Part shown: one piece after another, positions 33,280 to 43,091 of the stretch
How positions within the stretch are numbered: position 1 is the stretch's first letter
How the letters are laid out: each line of letters opens with the position of its first letter
NCBI RefSeq assembly: GCF_005937185.1
Contig: NZ_VCNI01000002.1
Span: 992,001-1,056,000, forward strand
Source: Flagellimonas algicola
GTDB lineage: Bacteria; Bacteroidota; Bacteroidia; Flavobacteriales; Flavobacteriaceae
Direction of reading: 5' to 3'
DNA: 64,000 bases
Made by a program: the position numbers and the translations under genes
Notes under the pieces: generated by a model
Told to the model about the DNA's origin: nothing
The model's input: the letters and a program-made list of their open reading frames with translations, nothing else
Databases searched by the model: none

Positions 33280-35664
33280 ATGTTTAAGAACCATTTCCGA
33301 ATTGCCTGGAGAAATTTAATCAAGAGAAAGGTATTTACCGCAATCAACATTCTTGGACTTGCGGTAGGATTTGGTAGTAGTATCCTGATCTACCTGTTCT
33401 TAAACTATCATCTTTCATTTGACAATTTTCATGCAAATTCGGATCGGATCTACAGGATGGTCACCGAGGAACACAGGGATGACATTGAATATGACCCCAG
33501 TGTTCCTCCCGCTTTTGCCAAGACTTTTTTGAATGAATACGATTATGCAGAAAAGGTGGCGAAAATTGTCAACTATGACGGGCTGGTGGTCGACACGGAT
33601 ATCAATGGGGTAGAAAGCAAATTCAAGGAAGACATTGTTTTTGCGGAGGAAGATTTTTTCAAAATCTTTAATTACCCTCTTGTAGACGGAAGCAACAATA
33701 TCTCCCTTGCGGCGCCCAATACAGCCGTGTTAACGGAAACTGCAGCAAACAGGCTATTTGGGAAAACCGATATTGTTGGCGAAACCTTTGTGCTGGAAAA
33801 TGACAGAACAATTCAGATCACCGGGGTTTTAAAAGACCTTCCAAAAACTACATTCCTAAAAAGTGAGCTGTTTGTTTCCTTTGACAATGTCAAGGATTTC
33901 TTTGAGTTTGCTGGGTCGGAAAGCTGGGGTGGGATCACTACCAATCTTCAGTGCTACTCCCTGCTTAGGCCAAATCAGGATATCGGCACCATTGAAACCG
34001 CACTTTTGGAACTCCCAAAAAAGCATCGGGCAAAAAGTAAAAACAAACATATATATAGGTTACAGCCTTTAGCCAACGCTCATTTAGATCCAGTCTATGG
34101 AGGTTTGGATCCAACCCTTCTTTGGGTATTTGGGGTTATCGGGCTTTTCTTGATCATCATTGCCTCAATCAACTTCATCAACATATCAACGGCCCAGGCT
34201 TTTTATCGATCCAAGGAAATAGGCGTGCGCAAGGTCTTGGGAAGCTTTAAACAGCATCTATTTTGGCAGTTTCTTTCAGAGACTTTTGTAATTGGGTTGT
34301 TTGCACTTCTTATTGGTGTAGGATTGGCCATTCTGTTTCTACCATCGTTTAATGCGTTATTTCAAATTGAATTATCCGCGTATAATCTATTGAGCGCACA
34401 GTTTATTTTCTTTTTGACCCTGGTATTGTTGATTGTTTCCTTCCTTTCCGGGAGTTATCCTGGGATTCTTATGTCACGCATTGTTCCTGTACTTGCCCTT
34501 AAAGGAAAACTGGATCACAATGATACAGGGGGGGCAACAACCCGAAAAATATTGGTGGTGGCCCAGTTTGCTATTTCCATCACCTTGATTGCGGCCACTT
34601 TGATTATCTCCAGACAAATTGACTATGCCGTAAATACCGATTTAGGTTTTGACAAAGACTTTGTTGTTATGGTGGATATACCCAGTGAATTAGATCCGGT
34701 TCAACTTAGGGGATTGAAAGAACGTCTAGGTCAAATTACGGGAGTTGAAAATGTTTCGGCTTGCTTAAGTAGTCCCGGGGGGTCCAATAGCAATTGGGGA
34801 ACCAGTATTAAATATCACAATAAGGCAGAGCCAGAGGAATTTAGCATTGAGATTAAGGCGGGCGACACCAATTACCTAAACACATTTGATATTCCGTTGA
34901 TTGCGGGTCGTAATTTTTTTGAAAATGATTCCCTTGCAGAAGTTTTGGTCAATCAACGGTTAGGAGAAAAACTAGGCTTGAATTCTCCAGAGGAGATGTT
35001 GGGCAAAAAATTTGAAGCCAGTGGAGGTAGTGTCAAAGCTACCATTGTTGGCGTGGTCAAGGATTTTCATGACACCGATTTTACCCATGCTATCAATCCA
35101 GTTTTTATTGGTGCCAAAAACTCCTGGTTTTCGGAATTGGCCATCAAGATAAACAACACCAATACCGCGCTTACCTTGGAGCAAATAGGAGAAGAATGGT
35201 CCAACGCTTTTTCGGAATATATCTACGAGTATCGCTTTTTGGATGAGAGAGTGGCAGAACAATACGAAACGGAACAACGCTACCTATCATTGTCCAAAGT
35301 CTTTTCGGCATTGGCCATATTAATAGGTTGTTTGGGTCTATATGGTCTCATCTTATTTTATGTGGGGCAGCGCACTAAGGAAATTGGGATTCGCAAAGTC
35401 TTGGGGAGCAATGTTGCCAACATACTGGCACTTTTTTCCATGGACTTTTTCAAACTTATCCTGATTGCAGGCTTGTTTGCAACTCCTATAGCTTGGTATT
35501 TAATGGAACAGTGGCTACAAGGGTACACTTATAGGACGGAGATTCATTGGTGGGTTTTTGCCCTTGCCATTTTCTCCATTATGGTGATTACCCTGATTAC
35601 CATAAGCTACCAAACTTTGAAGGCGGCCATAGCCAACCCGATTAAAAGTTTAAGAACTGAATAA
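33280..35664 (+). CDS. ABC permease 1, MacB/FtsX type (two PCD-FtsX modules)
   Basis: A 794-residue permease. TM1 (about 18-43), a periplasmic MacB-type domain to about 280, three TM helices with 'NFINISTAQAFYRSKEIGVRKVLGS', 'FLSGSYPGILMSRIVPVLALKGKL', then TM5 with 'KILVVAQFAISITLI', a second periplasmic domain, and three final helices with 'RTKEIGIRKVLGSNVANI', ending 'NPIKSLRTE'. The RxKEIGxRKVLG coupling helix is present in both halves, so the chain has two FtsX modules like E. coli YbbP-sized permeases. It starts the row of nine; it differs from permeases 2-3 in the periplasmic parts. Confidence 0.92.
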   Translation: MFKNHFRIAWRNLIKRKVFTAINILGLAVGFGSSILIYLFLNYHLSFDNFHANSDRIYRMVTEEHRDDIEYDPSVPPAFAKTFLNEYDYAEKVAKIVNYDGLVVDTDINGVESKFKEDIVFAEEDFFKIFNYPLVDGSNNISLAAPNTAVLTETAANRLFGKTDIVGETFVLENDRTIQITGVLKDLPKTTFLKSELFVSFDNVKDFFEFAGSESWGGITTNLQCYSLLRPNQDIGTIETALLELPKKHRAKSKNKHIYRLQPLANAHLDPVYGGLDPTLLWVFGVIGLFLIIIASINFINISTAQAFYRSKEIGVRKVLGSFKQHLFWQFLSETFVIGLFALLIGVGLAILFLPSFNALFQIELSAYNLLSAQFIFFLTLVLLIVSFLSGSYPGILMSRIVPVLALKGKLDHNDTGGATTRKILVVAQFAISITLIAATLIISRQIDYAVNTDLGFDKDFVVMVDIPSELDPVQLRGLKERLGQITGVENVSACLSSPGGSNSNWGTSIKYHNKAEPEEFSIEIKAGDTNYLNTFDIPLIAGRNFFENDSLAEVLVNQRLGEKLGLNSPEEMLGKKFEASGGSVKATIVGVVKDFHDTDFTHAINPVFIGAKNSWFSELAIKINNTNTALTLEQIGEEWSNAFSEYIYEYRFLDERVAEQYETEQRYLSLSKVFSALAILIGCLGLYGLILFYVGQRTKEIGIRKVLGSNVANILALFSMDFFKLILIAGLFATPIAWYLMEQWLQGYTYRTEIHWWVFALAIFSIMVITLITISYQTLKAAIANPIKSLRTE

Positions 35665-35672
35665 ACAACTTG

Positions 35673-35692
35673 CCCTGAGCGAATGCGAAGGG
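35673..35692 (+). repeat. permease linker repeat, copy 1
   Basis: CCCTGAGCGAATGCGAAGGG, in the 50-base gap between permeases 1 and 2. It resembles the dispersed flavobacterial repeat CCCTGAGCGAAGTCGAAGGG with two differences. Related linkers precede permeases 4, 5 and 6. Confidence 0.7.
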
Positions 35693-35714
35693 TCAAACAG
35701 AAAAACGAACAGAC

Positions 35715-38150
35715 ATGTTTAATAATCATATAAAAATCGCTTGGAGAAGTTTAAAAAAGCAGCCCTTTTTTACATTTCTGAATTTATTTGGATTGGCCAT
35801 TGGGATTGCGGGAGGACTCCTTATTTCACTGTATATCCATGACGAACTGAGTTACGATACCATGTTTGCTGATGCAGATAGAATCCACAGGGTACATGCC
35901 GATATCAAGTTTGGAGGGGAGGACCGAAAATTTGCCGTTACACCGGCTCCCATGGCAGAATCCATGGAAAACGACTTCTCTGAAGTGGAATTGGCCACGC
36001 GTTTCAGAACCCGAGGTAGTGTTTTGATCAAGCGCACAGGAACCAACATCAATGTGAAGGAATTGCAATCCACATTTGTGGATTCAACCTTCTTTAAAAT
36101 GTTCGGGATAAAATTATTGGTAGGTGACGTAAAGACGGCACTGATGTCTCCCAACACCTTGGTGCTAACCAAAACCGCCGCTGAAAAACACTTTGGGGTT
36201 CAAGAAGCGTTAGGGAAGACCTTGGAACTGAATAATACGCAGACTTTTACGGTAACCGGGGTCATAGATGACCTCCCCAAGAATTCCTTTTTAAGAGATC
36301 ACTCCGTTTTTATGGCCATGGCCGGGTACGAGGATTCCAGAATAGTGAATTGGGGAAGTAATAACTATCAAACGTATATCAAACTTATCCCATCCGCAAA
36401 CGTGATGGACATTAGAGAACCTCTTGAAGCGTTTTTGGGCAAGTATGTGATTCCCGGGGTTCAGCAGTTTATGCCCGGTATTACGGAAGAACAGTTTAAG
36501 GCAGCGGGCAATCATCTGATTTTTTCAACAATGCCTTTAACGGATATCCATTTACATTCGGATAGAGTTGCCGAAATCAGTCCAAACAACAATATCCAAA
36601 GCATTTACATATTAAGTTTTATTGCTGCTTTTTTGATTGTGCTTGCCTGCGTCAATTTTATGAATTTGTCCACGGCACATTCCTTGAAAAGAGCTAAGGA
36701 AGTAGGGGTTAGGAAAACATTGGGTTCCAACAAGAGGGATTTGATTCGTCAGTTTCTGGTAGAGTCAGGTTTGGTTTCCTTTGGCGCTCTATTATTGGCC
36801 ATAGTGGTGGCTATTATTGCCCTTCCCTTCTTCAATGATTTATCGGACAAGGACATTTCCATGCCTTATGGCAATCCGGTTTTCTGGATTATTCTATTGG
36901 TATCCGTGGTGTTTTTGGGCTTGTTCTCCGGGAGTTATCCTGCTTTTTTTATGTCCAAGTTCATTCCGGTCAAAGTATTGAAAGGTTCCAATAGTAACAG
37001 TTTGGGTGGAAGCAAGGTGAGAAATGGCTTGGTCATTTTTCAATTTGCCATTTCTGTCTTTTTGATTATTGGCACTTTGGTGGTTTATCAACAATTGAAA
37101 TACATCCAAAATAAGGATTTAGGGTTTTCCAAAGATCAGGTTTTGATTGTGAACGACGTTTATACAGTTGGTAATAAAGCCCAATCTTTTAAGGACGAGG
37201 TCAAAAAGTTGAGCTATGTTAAGGACGCCACCCTGTCCAGTTTTTTCCCAACGCCATCCGCCAGAGGGGATACAACCTTTGCCCCTGAAGATGGTGCAAC
37301 GGATCAAGAGCGGGCCCTGAGCATGCAGCGATGGAGTGTTGATCGCGATTACATCCCTACCATGGGCTTTGAAATCGTCGCGGGACGTAATTTTGATGAA
37401 CGCTTTGGGAATGACTCTATTAGTATTATCATTAATGAATCTGCTGTAGCCACTATAGGATTACCTCCGGAAGAAGTAATTGGAACCCGGTATACTCCCG
37501 ATTTGGGCCAGCCAGACCCGCGCTTCTTCACCGTAATAGGTGTGGTCAAGGATTTTCATTTTTCCCCATTTAGGGAAGATATTGAAGGCTTAAGTCTCCA
37601 TTTGGCAAACGACACGGGTGCCCTGGCCATTAAATTGCATACTGCAGATTTTCAGAATGCCATTGCAGGGGTGCAGGACGTCTGGAGCCGAGTTGCGCCA
37701 GGCCAACCCTTTGATTATTATTTTATGGAGGACTCGTTCAACGATACCTATAAGGCGGAACAGCGGTTGGGCAGAATCTTCTTCATCTTTACCGCCCTTT
37801 CCATTTTAATTGCTTGTCTTGGCTTGTTCGGATTGGCGGCCTTCAATGCAGAAAAACGTACCAAAGAGATTGGGGTACGCAAAGTTCTAGGTGCCAGCGT
37901 AGGACAAATTACCTACAAGCTTTCTGCCGATTTCTTGAAATTGGTAGCGGTAGCCATTGTGATTTCATTGCCCGTGGGATGGTATGCCATGAACCAATGG
38001 TTGGAGGACTTCTCCTATCGAATAGAGGTAAAATGGTGGGTCTTGGTGCTTGCCGCAGTCCTGGCGGTTGTTATCTCCTTGCTCACGGTGAGCTATCAAA
38101 GTATAAAAGCAGCTATTGTTAATCCCGTAAAAAGTTTACGTACAGAATGA
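35715..38150 (+). CDS. ABC permease 2, MacB/FtsX type
   Basis: An 811-residue permease with the same layout of eight TM helices and two periplasmic domains as permease 1. Start 'MFNNHIKIAWRSLKKQPFFTFLNLFGLAIGIAGGLLI'; first coupling region 'HSLKRAKEVGVRKTLGSNKRD', 'SGSYPAFFMSKFIPVKVLKGSN', second 'EKRTKEIGVRKVLGASVGQITY', end 'NPVKSLRTE'. It is closest to permease 3: both share 'IKIAWRSLKKQPFFTFLN', 'DELSYDTMF' and the 'RTAAEKHFG' strand, so these two look like the most recent tandem duplicates in the row. Confidence 0.92.
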   Translation: MFNNHIKIAWRSLKKQPFFTFLNLFGLAIGIAGGLLISLYIHDELSYDTMFADADRIHRVHADIKFGGEDRKFAVTPAPMAESMENDFSEVELATRFRTRGSVLIKRTGTNINVKELQSTFVDSTFFKMFGIKLLVGDVKTALMSPNTLVLTKTAAEKHFGVQEALGKTLELNNTQTFTVTGVIDDLPKNSFLRDHSVFMAMAGYEDSRIVNWGSNNYQTYIKLIPSANVMDIREPLEAFLGKYVIPGVQQFMPGITEEQFKAAGNHLIFSTMPLTDIHLHSDRVAEISPNNNIQSIYILSFIAAFLIVLACVNFMNLSTAHSLKRAKEVGVRKTLGSNKRDLIRQFLVESGLVSFGALLLAIVVAIIALPFFNDLSDKDISMPYGNPVFWIILLVSVVFLGLFSGSYPAFFMSKFIPVKVLKGSNSNSLGGSKVRNGLVIFQFAISVFLIIGTLVVYQQLKYIQNKDLGFSKDQVLIVNDVYTVGNKAQSFKDEVKKLSYVKDATLSSFFPTPSARGDTTFAPEDGATDQERALSMQRWSVDRDYIPTMGFEIVAGRNFDERFGNDSISIIINESAVATIGLPPEEVIGTRYTPDLGQPDPRFFTVIGVVKDFHFSPFREDIEGLSLHLANDTGALAIKLHTADFQNAIAGVQDVWSRVAPGQPFDYYFMEDSFNDTYKAEQRLGRIFFIFTALSILIACLGLFGLAAFNAEKRTKEIGVRKVLGASVGQITYKLSADFLKLVAVAIVISLPVGWYAMNQWLEDFSYRIEVKWWVLVLAAVLAVVISLLTVSYQSIKAAIVNPVKSLRTE

Positions 38151-38184
38151 AATAGGCAAATCATCAATCAAAAATCGATCAGTC

Positions 38185-40617
38185 ATGTTAAAAAATCATA
38201 TCAAAATTGCCTGGAGAAGTCTTAAAAAGCAACCCTTTTTTACATTTTTAAACACCTTTGGCCTTGCCATTGGGATGGCAGGAAGCTTGCTTATTGCGTT
38301 GTACATATATGATGAACTGAGCTATGATACCATGTTTACCGATGCCGATCGAATCTATCGTATAAACTCCGATGTTAAATTTGGTGGTTTGGCCGAAGAA
38401 CTGGGAGAGGTATCAGAACCCATGGCCGCTGCCTTAAAACGGGATTGTCCGCAAATAGAGGAGGTTACACGTATCGTAAATAGTGGGAATCTCTTGCTCA
38501 GAAAAAGTGATGTTACCACAAACATTAAGGAGCTAAATATGGCCTATGCCGACTCCACTCTTTTTAAATTTTTTGACCTGACTATGTTGGTTGGTAACCC
38601 CAACAATGCACTCAGCAATCCCAATACTTTGGTGATGACGAGGACCGCCGCTGAAAAACATTTTGGCATTAATAATACCATGGGTCAAAAAATGGTCATC
38701 AACAATTCGCAGACCTTTACGGTGACCGGGGTAATTGAGGATTTTCCAAAAAACTCTTTTCTACGAAATCATACAGTTTTTCTGAATATGTCCAGTTACC
38801 CGTTTCTGCAACCGGGTCATTGGGGGAATCATAACTTTTACACTTTTCTTAAACTGGTTCCATCTGCTCAAATATCCGATATTGAAGGGCCTTTGAAGTC
38901 GGTGGTTGGAAAATACCTGATTCCTTGGATTCAGGTTTTCTATCCTGGAATGACGGAAGCATCATTCGCAGCCTCGGGAAATTACCTCAACTATAGCGCC
39001 ATGCCATTAAAGGACATTCATCTGTATTCGAATAAAAAATCGGAACTGAGTCCAAATGGATCCATGCAAAATATTTACATCCTTTCGTTTATTGCCTTGT
39101 TTCTTATCGTCTTGGCCTGCGTCAATTTTATGAACCTATCAACCTCCCATTCGCTCAAAAGAGCCAAAGAAGTAGGGGTAAGGAAGACATTGGGCTCCCA
39201 AAAATCGGACTTGGTAAGACAGTTTTTAATGGAGTCGGGGCTGGTTTCTTTTATATCCCTTTTATTGGCCATTGGGATTGCAATGTTAGCAATGCCCTAT
39301 TTTAATGAGCTGGCCGGGAAAGATATGTCCATCCCATTTTCCAACCCATTCTTTTGGTTGATTTTGATTGGCGCAGCTGCGATTTTGGGCTTTCTCTCTG
39401 GAACATATCCTGCCTTTTTTATGTCGAGATTCATCCCTGTCAAGGTGTTGAAATCCGGAGGACAAAATAGCATTGGTGGAGGTAAGGTGCGGAATGCACT
39501 TGTTGTTTTCCAGTTTGCCATTTCTGTCTTCTTAATTGTCGGCACCTTAACCATTTTCCAACAACTGCGCTTTATTCAGAACAAGGAACTGGGATTTGAG
39601 AAAAGTCAGGTTTTGGTGATCAATGATGTGCGAAATGCGGGCAATCAGGTGCAATCCTTTAAAGAGGAGGTTACCCAACTTGCACAGGTAACCAATGCCA
39701 CATTAAGCGGGTATTTACCAACTCCGTCCGTTCGGAGCAGCAGCACCTATTTTAAGGAAGGCGCGAGAGACCAGGAAAATGCCATAAACATGGAGAATTG
39801 GAGAGTGGACCATGATTATGTCTCAACCTTAGATCTTGAAATTGTTGCTGGCAGGGATTTTGACCCCAGAATTGCCACAGATTCTTCTGCAAGCATTGTG
39901 AATGAATCCGCATTAAAAGTGCTCGGGATAGTACCCGATGAGGCCATCGGAACAAGAATTTCAACAGACTTAGGTTCAGAGAACCCATCCTTTACAACAA
40001 TTGTCGGGGTAGTAAAGGATTTTCATTTTGAATCCCTAAGACAACCCATTGAGGCCTTGTCCTTAACCATTGGGACTTTTTCAAATGCCTTGGTTGTAAA
40101 ATTGAACACAGAAAATCTGTCCCAAAGCATCTCTAGCATTGAACAGCTATGGAACCAAGTGGCCCCGGGCCAACCTTTCGACTACTACTTTTTGGACGAT
40201 TCTTTTAATAACACCTATCAAGCTGAACAAAGACTGGGACGAATTTTCATGATTTTCACGGTTCTTTCCATTTTGATCGCCTGTCTTGGCCTTTTGGGTT
40301 TGGCCGCGTTCAACGCGCAAAAAAGGACCAAGGAAATTGGAGTGCGCAAGGTTCTAGGTGCTACTGTAAGTCAGATTACGTATCGATTGACGGTGGACTT
40401 TCTGAGGCTTGTTGGAATAGGAATCCTTATTGCGTTACCGGTAGGTTGGTTTTCCATGGACCAGTGGTTGCAAGATTTCTCATATCGAATTTCAATGAGC
40501 TGGGAGGTATTTGTTCTGGCCGCCATGCTAGCTGTAGGAACTGCTGTTCTCACGGTGAGCTATCAGAGTATAAAAGCGGCTATTGTCAATCCTGTAAAAA
40601 GCCTGAGAACTGAATAA
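38185..40617 (+). CDS. ABC permease 3, MacB/FtsX type
   Basis: An 810-residue permease, near-twin of permease 2 in its N-terminus, first coupling helix ('HSLKRAKEVGVRKTLGSQKSD'), 'GTYPAFFMSRFIPVKVLKSG' and C-terminus ('YQSIKAAIVNPVKSLRTE'). The periplasmic halves differ more, for example 'GDVKTALMSPNTLV' in permease 2 against 'GNPNNALSNPNTLV' here, which is where substrate or adaptor contacts would lie in MacB. The gap from permease 2 is 34 bases and lacks the linker repeat. Confidence 0.92.
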   Translation: MLKNHIKIAWRSLKKQPFFTFLNTFGLAIGMAGSLLIALYIYDELSYDTMFTDADRIYRINSDVKFGGLAEELGEVSEPMAAALKRDCPQIEEVTRIVNSGNLLLRKSDVTTNIKELNMAYADSTLFKFFDLTMLVGNPNNALSNPNTLVMTRTAAEKHFGINNTMGQKMVINNSQTFTVTGVIEDFPKNSFLRNHTVFLNMSSYPFLQPGHWGNHNFYTFLKLVPSAQISDIEGPLKSVVGKYLIPWIQVFYPGMTEASFAASGNYLNYSAMPLKDIHLYSNKKSELSPNGSMQNIYILSFIALFLIVLACVNFMNLSTSHSLKRAKEVGVRKTLGSQKSDLVRQFLMESGLVSFISLLLAIGIAMLAMPYFNELAGKDMSIPFSNPFFWLILIGAAAILGFLSGTYPAFFMSRFIPVKVLKSGGQNSIGGGKVRNALVVFQFAISVFLIVGTLTIFQQLRFIQNKELGFEKSQVLVINDVRNAGNQVQSFKEEVTQLAQVTNATLSGYLPTPSVRSSSTYFKEGARDQENAINMENWRVDHDYVSTLDLEIVAGRDFDPRIATDSSASIVNESALKVLGIVPDEAIGTRISTDLGSENPSFTTIVGVVKDFHFESLRQPIEALSLTIGTFSNALVVKLNTENLSQSISSIEQLWNQVAPGQPFDYYFLDDSFNNTYQAEQRLGRIFMIFTVLSILIACLGLLGLAAFNAQKRTKEIGVRKVLGATVSQITYRLTVDFLRLVGIGILIALPVGWFSMDQWLQDFSYRISMSWEVFVLAAMLAVGTAVLTVSYQSIKAAIVNPVKSLRTE

Positions 40618-40627
40618 TCAAAACGTG

Positions 40628-40651
40628 CCCGGAGGCCGAAGTGTCGAAGGG
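40628..40651 (+). repeat. permease linker repeat, copy 2
   Basis: CCCGGAGGCCGAAGTGTCGA followed by AGGG, in the 51-base gap between permeases 3 and 4. It aligns with the linkers before permeases 2, 5 and 6 and with the flavobacterial CCCTGAGCGAAGTCGAAGGG repeat. Confidence 0.65.
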
Positions 40652-40668
40652 AAAAAAAACGGACAATC

Positions 40669-43041
40669 ATGTTTAGGAACTATTTAAAAACTGCTTGGAG
40701 AAATCTTTTAAAAAACAAGGTTTATTTCTTGATCAACACAGTTGGATTATCCATCGCCATAGCTGTTTCCGTGCTCATGTTGCTTTGGGTTTTTGACGAA
40801 TACAGCATGAACAAATATCACGAGAAAGATGATCAACTTTATCTTGTGAAGCGAACCATTCCTTTGGAAGATGGCATCTTGGATGTGTATGCCGGCATTT
40901 CCTATCCATTGCTAAACGCTGCCAAAGAAAAGTTTCCGGAGGTAGAAGACTATATTACATTGGGCGCCACCTTTGAAGACAACCTTAGAATAGGGGATAC
41001 CGATTTTAGGGCTCCTGGAGCATTTACCAATGCAGCATTTTTTAAACATTTTACAGTTCCAATCCTTTTAGGTAATGTGAATGACCTGGATGATAAGCCA
41101 GAATCCATAGCCATTTCCGAAAGTTTGGCCAAGCGATTTTGGGGCGAGGAATGGGCGACCAAAGCGCTGGGAAGTCCGGTGCATATTTATGACAATGGCG
41201 ATTATGCTGTGGCCATGGTCTACGCGGATTTTCCAAGCCAATCTTCCATCCAAAACGATTTCTATTACGGTTTCAACCGCCACCTTAGCCAGAACGATTG
41301 GTTATTGGAGTGGGGCAACAACGGAATGCAGGGTGCATTCTTGTTGCGTGAAGGTTTAGACATTGCACAGGTTGTACCCAAAGTGGAGGCGCTGTTCAGG
41401 GAAAATATTTCTGGGGAGTTCAAAGAAGGGATTTTGCTTCAAAAGTTTTCAGACAACTACCTACACAACCAATTTGATGAGCGTGCGCAAGTCTCAGGGG
41501 GTCGTATTGAATATGTTCGAATTTTTACTTGGGCCGCTATTTTTCTTTTGGTCATTTCCTGTATCAATTTTATAAATCTTTCTACAGCCTATGCCACTAA
41601 GAGAGCCAGCGAAATAGGGGTCAGAAAAGCCATTGGCGCTAAAAAGAACATGCTGATAGGACAGTTTTTTACGGAAACCTCCTTGATAACTGCAACATCT
41701 TTTTTGGCGGGCATAGTGATTACCTTGCTGCTGCTACCCTTTGTAAATGTACTGACCAATAAGAATCTTGGCTTTGACATTTCCGAGCCGCAGCTTTGGC
41801 TCACGCTACTGGGTGTTTTTCTGTTGACGACATTTTTGTCTGCGGTGTACCCTTCGTTTATTATTTCCTCCTTTAAACCGGTGGCGGCCTTAAAGGGATT
41901 GGGAAAAGAGCAAAAAAGCACCACTTCATTCCGAAAGGGATTGGTGGTGCTGCAGTTCTCCCTGGCCCTGTTGCTCATTATTTCGGCCCTGGTCATCCAA
42001 AAGCAGGTGGATTTTGTCAATCAGAAGGATTTGGGAATTGCCAAGAACCATATCATTTCCATTCACCAAGATGAGGTGCTGACCCAAAAATATGAGGCCT
42101 TAAAAAATGAGCTTATGGCTTCGGAAGGCATAGCCGATGTAACCTTAGTAGGGCCATCCCCATTATCAACTCCAGCTTCTAGCAGTGGGGTAAGTTGGCC
42201 GGGCAAAACGCAGGAACAGGAGAATATTGAATTTGCTTTGCTATGGACGGCCCACAATTTTCCAGAGGCATTTGAAATTCCCGTAAAGCATGGAACCTAT
42301 TATCGCGAAGGAACCCAAGACACACTTAATTTGGTTGTCAACTACACCGCAGCCCAACTAATGGACCTAGGTGACAATCCCATTGGAAAAACGGTGCAGC
42401 TATGGGGAAGCCAAAGGCACATTATAGGAGTAGTGGAAGATTTTCATAACCGGTCGCTGTTTGAACCCATTCAGCCTACCGTATTTCTTTTGGACCCCAA
42501 CGATGCCGGGGAGATGATGATAAAATTGGATGGAAACCAAACCAAAACGGCCTTAGCTTCGGTGCATGCAGTTTTTGACAAAGTACTCCCAGATAATCCG
42601 TTGCATTACGATTTTCTGGATGAGGAATATGCCGCCAATTACAATGCAGAAATCTTGACAGGAACCTTGGCGCGATATTTTGCGTTGATCTCTGTCCTAC
42701 TATCTTGTTTAGGGTTGTTTGGCTTAGCTGCCTTCACCGCCAAGGAGCGCACCAAGGAAATTGGGATTCGGAAAGTGCTTGGGGCCAGTGTGCAAAATAT
42801 AACGGTACTGGTATCCAAAGACTTTTTTAAGCTTATTGCCATTGCCATTCTAATTGCCTCACCACTGGCGTATTATTTTATGAGCAACTGGTTAAATGGT
42901 TTTGCCTATAGCATAAACATTCCAATGTTTGCCTTTGTTCTTGCTGGAGGACTGACTTTGTTTGTGGCATTGCTTACTATAGGTTTTCAATCAATCAAAT
43001 CTGCAACCGCAAATCCCGTGAAAAGCCTAAGAACCGAATAA
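40669..43041 (+). CDS. ABC permease 4, MacB/FtsX type
   Basis: A 790-residue permease, same two-module layout. Start 'MFRNYLKTAWRNLLKNKVYFLINTVGLSIAIAVSVLML'; first coupling helix 'YATKRASEIGVRKAIGAKKNM', 'SAVYPSFIISSFKPVAALKGLG' (SGSYP is altered to SAVYP), second coupling helix 'KERTKEIGIRKVLGASVQNI', end 'NPVKSLRTE'. The last 13 codons and the following spacer are identical to those of permease 5. The first periplasmic domain differs from permeases 2 and 3. Confidence 0.92.
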   Translation: MFRNYLKTAWRNLLKNKVYFLINTVGLSIAIAVSVLMLLWVFDEYSMNKYHEKDDQLYLVKRTIPLEDGILDVYAGISYPLLNAAKEKFPEVEDYITLGATFEDNLRIGDTDFRAPGAFTNAAFFKHFTVPILLGNVNDLDDKPESIAISESLAKRFWGEEWATKALGSPVHIYDNGDYAVAMVYADFPSQSSIQNDFYYGFNRHLSQNDWLLEWGNNGMQGAFLLREGLDIAQVVPKVEALFRENISGEFKEGILLQKFSDNYLHNQFDERAQVSGGRIEYVRIFTWAAIFLLVISCINFINLSTAYATKRASEIGVRKAIGAKKNMLIGQFFTETSLITATSFLAGIVITLLLLPFVNVLTNKNLGFDISEPQLWLTLLGVFLLTTFLSAVYPSFIISSFKPVAALKGLGKEQKSTTSFRKGLVVLQFSLALLLIISALVIQKQVDFVNQKDLGIAKNHIISIHQDEVLTQKYEALKNELMASEGIADVTLVGPSPLSTPASSSGVSWPGKTQEQENIEFALLWTAHNFPEAFEIPVKHGTYYREGTQDTLNLVVNYTAAQLMDLGDNPIGKTVQLWGSQRHIIGVVEDFHNRSLFEPIQPTVFLLDPNDAGEMMIKLDGNQTKTALASVHAVFDKVLPDNPLHYDFLDEEYAANYNAEILTGTLARYFALISVLLSCLGLFGLAAFTAKERTKEIGIRKVLGASVQNITVLVSKDFFKLIAIAILIASPLAYYFMSNWLNGFAYSINIPMFAFVLAGGLTLFVALLTIGFQSIKSATANPVKSLRTE

Positions 43042-43082
43042 TCAAATATAACCTGAAGGCCGAGGTGTCAAAGGGTTGAAAA
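42997..43082 (+). repeat. 86-bp identical block, copy at the end of permease 4
   Basis: Starts in the last codons of permease 4 and runs through the stop and the spacer (including the linker CCTGAAGGCCGAGGTGTCAA then AGGG). By eye all 86 bases match the block after permease 5, offset by 2432 bases. Both flanks diverge at once. Confidence 0.8.
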
Positions 43083-43091
43083 ACGAACATC